Source of the DNA: Deltaproteobacteria bacterium
Lineage (GTDB): Bacteria; Desulfobacterota; Desulfobacteria; Desulfobacterales; JAUVGT01
DNA length: 23,267 nucleotides
Direction: 5' to 3'
Assembly: GCA_030593645.1 (NCBI GenBank)
Contig: JAUVGT010000017.1
Coordinates: 1-23,267, forward strand
Shown here in pieces: positions 19,967 through 23,267 of this stretch. The translations under genes and the position numbers were made by a program. Below the pieces are notes generated by a model. The model was given only the letters and a program-made list of their open reading frames with translations, made no database searches and was not told the origin of the DNA. The number at the start of each line of letters is the position of its first letter. Within the stretch, counting starts at the first letter, position 1.

Positions 19967-22483
19967 TCAACTGTCACATGATTCCGGCCCAAACGGTTTA
20001 ATGAGAACAATCAGTTCAGGAAGCAGAGTTAACGCGGCAAACAGAGCGATCAGCATCGCCAGCCCAGTGAGCAGACCGAAATAAATACTGGGAATGAAAT
20101 TGGACAAAGCAAGTATCGAAAAGCCTGTTATGATCGTTAACGATGTATAATACATCGCATACCCGATACTTCCGTGACAACGATGAAGAGCCTTAACATA
20201 TTTTCTGTCAATTTGAAATTCCCGCCTGAATCTATATATATAATGGATCGTATTATCAACCGCGATTCCGATGCTGATGGCTGCGATGGTAATGGTCATC
20301 ATATCGAGAGGTATGTTCATCCAGCCCATAACTCCAAGTACAATTCCGATGGAAAACAGATTTGGGAATATGGCTATTAATGAAATTTTCACGGATCTGA
20401 ACAACGCCAGGAACATAGCCATCAGCACGATAACAACAACACCGAGTGTTAATATCTGTGAGCTAAAGAGACTTTGCAGCATATTGTTGTACAGCACAAG
20501 CATTCCAGCCAAGTGTACATGTTCTTTTTTTATTCCCAGCTTATAGGTCAAATCATGTCTGATCTTTTTTAGAAATCTGTCACGTTTTAACGTCTTTTCT
20601 GAATCTCTAACACGGATTGAAAATCGTACCTCATTATTTTCAATAGACACGTAAGGCTTTAATACCATATCCTTAAACCGGTCCGGTAATTCACTGAAAA
20701 GCAGGGCCAGTTTAAAATTGTCAAGCGGTTCGCCGTTGTTAAACTTCTCCGCCAGGTCCATCATCGTCCCTAAAGATAGTACCTTACCTGTTTCAGGCAG
20801 CCCTTCAAGATAATCATGTACCTTTTTCACCTGCGCCATCCGATGGGAAGTAAACCAGTATTTCTCACTGGTTTCAACCTCGTCAAACTCTTCAAAATCA
20901 CTAAAATCACCATCCCCTGCACTGTCGGTATCGGACCCGGGCGTTGCTGAAGGTGTCTTTAATTCTTCAAACCGGATGATCACATCCACCGGTGTTGTCC
21001 CGCCAAGATTTTGATCAATGACTTTCATGCCTCGATATATTTCGGTTGATTTCTTAAAATAATCGATGAATGAATTTTCAACATCCAATCTTGAAATCCC
21101 AACAGCACACACCGCAAACAGTGTACACGCGACAACAAGTATCATTTGACCATGGAGTTCGGTAAAACGCGCCAATAGCGATGTTAAAGGAAACCGCTCT
21201 TTTTTAACCGGGTGAGGGGTCATTTTGCCCAGCACCATCAAAGAAGCTGGAAAAAAAAGGAAGGTTACCAGAAGAGAAACAACAATCCCGGCAATCATCA
21301 TCAAGCCAAAAGTAATAACGGGCAGGATATTGCAAAGGACCAGTGAACCAAACCCGACAATCGTTGTAAGGCCCGTGTACAGGCATGGCGTTGCCATCAG
21401 CCTGACTGTATTCAGAACCAGTTCACGCTGCCCGGTATCAGGCCCACTCTGCTTCAGTTCCCTGTACCGAATAATCAAATGGATGGTTATCGCCATGGTG
21501 ATAATAAGTTGCAATGAAATAAAATTGGATGAAATAACCGTTACCTCCCAGCCGAACAGGCCAAGGAGTCCAATCATACAGATAGCGGAAAACGCGCAGC
21601 ACAACATGGGCAAAATAACCCAGTGAATTCTTCTAAAAATAATACTCAAAGTGATACTGAGAAAAATCAGTATACCAACCCCGAAATTTTTCAAGTCGCT
21701 TTTTATAAAACTGATTAAATCATCAGTAATCATGCTTACACCGCCAAGGAAAAGATCGGCATCTTTTCGAAATTGATCGATAATTCCCCGGATAATAATC
21801 AGGTCCTGATGCCTTTCCTTTTTCACCCTGTTCCGATATTCCTGAAAACGGGTCTTAATTTCCTCATATGCCATGCTTTCATCCCCGGTCAAAGCACGTG
21901 TCTTTTGCGTTTCCCGATAATGATTTCTTTGAGCCAGCAGGACCGAGTATTTTTTATCAACCGGGAAGTTGACCTGCACGGCAGTTGTTTTAAGATCCGG
22001 ACTGATCAACAAGTTTTGATAGATGGGGCTGTTTCTAAATTCAATTCTGGCCAGGGTTTTATCCACATCCGGTGATTCCAGTGTCCGCACATTGGAAGCA
22101 AGTTCTTTGATGGGTATCGGGGGGCTCTCCAGTAAGGGTACGTCAAGTATGGAAACCACTGAATAAATCCTGTCAAGTTTTCTGAGCTCGTCTCGAAGTC
22201 GTTTAAGATCAGCGAGAGCTTTATCTGAAAACAGATCGCCTTTTGGTGCATATGTAATCAGCAGATAATCCTGCTGCCCGTATCGCGAATTAATTATTCT
22301 TGAATAATGAAGGTCTTTATCATCTTCAAGCAGCAGTGTTTCCGCGGAGGCATCCAGTTTGAAATTTACGGATTGATATCCGAGAAAGGATACGATCATT
22401 AATAGCAGAAGAATAACCAGTTTGGGATATTCCAGAACAGATCTGTCAAAACAACGGGTGATTAAGGAAAAAGAAACATTCAT
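19967..22483 (-). CDS. RND/MMPL superfamily transporter (lipid-exporter-like)
   Basis: About 838 residues with the two-fold RND layout: one TM helix (about 20-37), a large extracytoplasmic loop, five to six helices (about 265-420), a further TM helix (about 446-464), a second large loop (with an acidic insert around 518-540), and five to six helices to the C-terminus. The second half keeps the MMPL motif GIAVDNTIHYIYRFRRE with Asp743. The equivalent first-half segment, ITMAITIHLIIRYRE, has Ala instead. Such proteins use the proton gradient to move lipids or hydrophobic molecules; HpnN is a relative in hopanoid transport. The gene starts 19 bp after mlaC and precedes mlaA, so its substrate is probably a lipid (inference). 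The longer frame starts at a GTG inside mlaC and is not preferred. SD support is weak. Confidence 0.88.
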   Translation of the reverse strand: MNVSFSLITRCFDRSVLEYPKLVILLLLMIVSFLGYQSVNFKLDASAETLLLEDDKDLHYSRIINSRYGQQDYLLITYAPKGDLFSDKALADLKRLRDELRKLDRIYSVVSILDVPLLESPPIPIKELASNVRTLESPDVDKTLARIEFRNSPIYQNLLISPDLKTTAVQVNFPVDKKYSVLLAQRNHYRETQKTRALTGDESMAYEEIKTRFQEYRNRVKKERHQDLIIIRGIIDQFRKDADLFLGGVSMITDDLISFIKSDLKNFGVGILIFLSITLSIIFRRIHWVILPMLCCAFSAICMIGLLGLFGWEVTVISSNFISLQLIITMAITIHLIIRYRELKQSGPDTGQRELVLNTVRLMATPCLYTGLTTIVGFGSLVLCNILPVITFGLMMIAGIVVSLLVTFLFFPASLMVLGKMTPHPVKKERFPLTSLLARFTELHGQMILVVACTLFAVCAVGISRLDVENSFIDYFKKSTEIYRGMKVIDQNLGGTTPVDVIIRFEELKTPSATPGSDTDSAGDGDFSDFEEFDEVETSEKYWFTSHRMAQVKKVHDYLEGLPETGKVLSLGTMMDLAEKFNNGEPLDNFKLALLFSELPDRFKDMVLKPYVSIENNEVRFSIRVRDSEKTLKRDRFLKKIRHDLTYKLGIKKEHVHLAGMLVLYNNMLQSLFSSQILTLGVVVIVLMAMFLALFRSVKISLIAIFPNLFSIGIVLGVMGWMNIPLDMMTITIAAISIGIAVDNTIHYIYRFRREFQIDRKYVKALHRCHGSIGYAMYYTSLTIITGFSILALSNFIPSIYFGLLTGLAMLIALFAALTLLPELIVLIKPFGPESCDS

Positions 22484-22502
22484 ATTAAGTATTTCATTAT
22501 CT

Positions 22503-23093
22503 CTATTGTAATGGAGCCTCTTTTTTTTCAAGCTCCGATAAAAGATCACTCATATTCCCTTTGGTCAACACCTGATCGAATTGAGATTTATAGGTTGTAA
22601 TGATACTGATACCCTGGATTTCAATATCATATATCCGCCAGCCTTTTTTTGACCGATAAAGCTTATACAGCATCTCTATTTTATTATATTTTGAGACAAG
22701 AAGTGTGGTGATGTGAACTTTTTTACCTGTCTGGACTGTTTCTTTATAATCTATTTTTTCATCCGTATAAAGCATCATTTTTTCAAGGTATGATTCTTTG
22801 AGACAACGAGTAAAAATTTCTGTAAACCTGGTTTTTTCTTCAGTTGTAAGTCCCGGCCAGTATTTTTTCCCCAAAGTCAATTTTGCCATCAATGTGAAAT
22901 CGAAAATCGGTCCCACGATCTCTGCGAGCTTCTGTTTCTTTTCCTTTATTTCCATGCCTTTATTCTGCAGAATAATCAATACACCATCGAGTTTTCCTTT
23001 GAGAAGCGTTTGGGCCGATTCTTGATCATCCGCGAAAACCACTGGTCCAAATATAAGTAAGAACATAATAATATATGAAAAGTGTTTCATCAT
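22503..23093 (-). CDS. mlaC: MlaC/Ttg2D family periplasmic lipid-binding protein
   Basis: A 196-residue exported protein. The signal peptide (KHFSYIIMFLLIFGPVVFA) is probably cut before DD at about residue 22. The mature part shows the MlaC pattern: IFDFTLMAKLTLGKKYWPGLTTEEKTRF, then FTRCLKESYLEKMMLYTDEKIDY, YKLYRSKKGWRIYDIEIQGISIITTYKSQFDQVL. MlaC shuttles phospholipids across the periplasm; HpnM is a relative in hopanoid clusters. The ATG follows GGGGGA by 5 nt. A near-consensus promoter lies just upstream, making this the first gene of the mlaC-RND-mlaA-DUF1844-htrA unit. Confidence 0.93.
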   Translation of the reverse strand: MMKHFSYIIMFLLIFGPVVFADDQESAQTLLKGKLDGVLIILQNKGMEIKEKKQKLAEIVGPIFDFTLMAKLTLGKKYWPGLTTEEKTRFTEIFTRCLKESYLEKMMLYTDEKIDYKETVQTGKKVHITTLLVSKYNKIEMLYKLYRSKKGWRIYDIEIQGISIITTYKSQFDQVLTKGNMSDLLSELEKKEAPLQ

Positions 23094-23128
23094 TTATTCC
23101 CCCTGTTTTTTTACACCGTCTGGGTTGA

Positions 23129-23157
23129 AATATATAAAAGAGAAGTTTAAGTGTCAA
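23129..23157 (-). promoter_or_regulatory. Strong sigma70-type promoter for the mlaC operon
   Basis: On the minus strand TTGACA (23157-23152) and TATATT (23134-23129) are separated by exactly 17 bp, about 35 bp upstream of the mlaC ATG. This is the best promoter match in the window. Confidence 0.75.
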
Positions 23158-23267
23158 GAATGATGATCTCGTAACAGCAATTCTCGGTGAAAATAGAAAA
23201 CATTAATAGGTTTACTTTACAGCAGATCATTATCATTATTTTTCGTAAGGTTCTAGACGCGTCATAC

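Noticed and set aside
1..23267. CRISPR array, prophage, integrase or restriction system
   Set aside because: No regularly spaced short repeats and no phage, integrase or nuclease genes were seen; the only mobile DNA recognised is the MITE-like family.

Overview
The window looks like chromosomal DNA of an anaerobic, sulfate-reducer-like Desulfobacterota bacterium, probably near Desulfobacterales. The grounds are a multihaem-cytochrome/Rnf operon, a membrane pyrophosphatase, the gene order ispE - tRNA-Gln - prs - rplY - pth, and moderate GC with AT-rich intergenic spacers. No taxonomic marker was searched, so this is inference.

Layout. Bases 1-515 (+) are the 3' end of a hybrid sensor kinase (receiver tail plus HPt). 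Bases 516-897 are non-coding. Bases 898-9006 (+) hold an energy-conservation cluster: a five-haem cytochrome c with an embedded PDZ domain, then rnfC, rnfD, rnfG, rnfE, rnfA, rnfB and a Na+/Ca2+ exchanger. From 8969 to 23093 every gene is on the minus strand. In transcription order these are mlaC, an RND/MMPL exporter, mlaA, a DUF1844 gene and htrA (cell-envelope block); ispE, tRNA-Gln, prs, rplY and pth (core-metabolism/translation block); then hppA, carD and rluD. A strong promoter-like sequence precedes mlaC, and a clear bidirectional terminator follows hppA.

Most interesting system: an unusual Rnf machine. RnfB is fused to a complete GltD/NfnB-like FAD/NAD(P)H module with extra Fe-S cysteines. 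RnfC keeps its two C-terminal [4Fe-4S] motifs, but I cannot find the glycine-rich NADH/FMN loop of ordinary RnfC. RnfD lacks a recognisable SGAT-type flavinylation threonine, while RnfG keeps one. The first gene is a pentahaem cytochrome interrupted by a PDZ domain. Together this suggests that pyridine-nucleotide chemistry moved from RnfC to RnfB and that electrons can leave through an extracytoplasmic cytochrome, with Na+ or H+ pumping retained (both intramembrane RnfA/RnfE cysteines are present).

Second notable item: three near-identical 150-bp MITE-like elements (13544-13693, 14563-14712, 16820-16969) sit in spacers of the ispE-prs-rplY-pth region. Each is flanked by an apparent 7-bp target-site duplication. 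Third: an mlaC-RND-mlaA operon in which an RND pump sits between two lipid-transport proteins usually associated with the ABC-type MlaFEDB machine.
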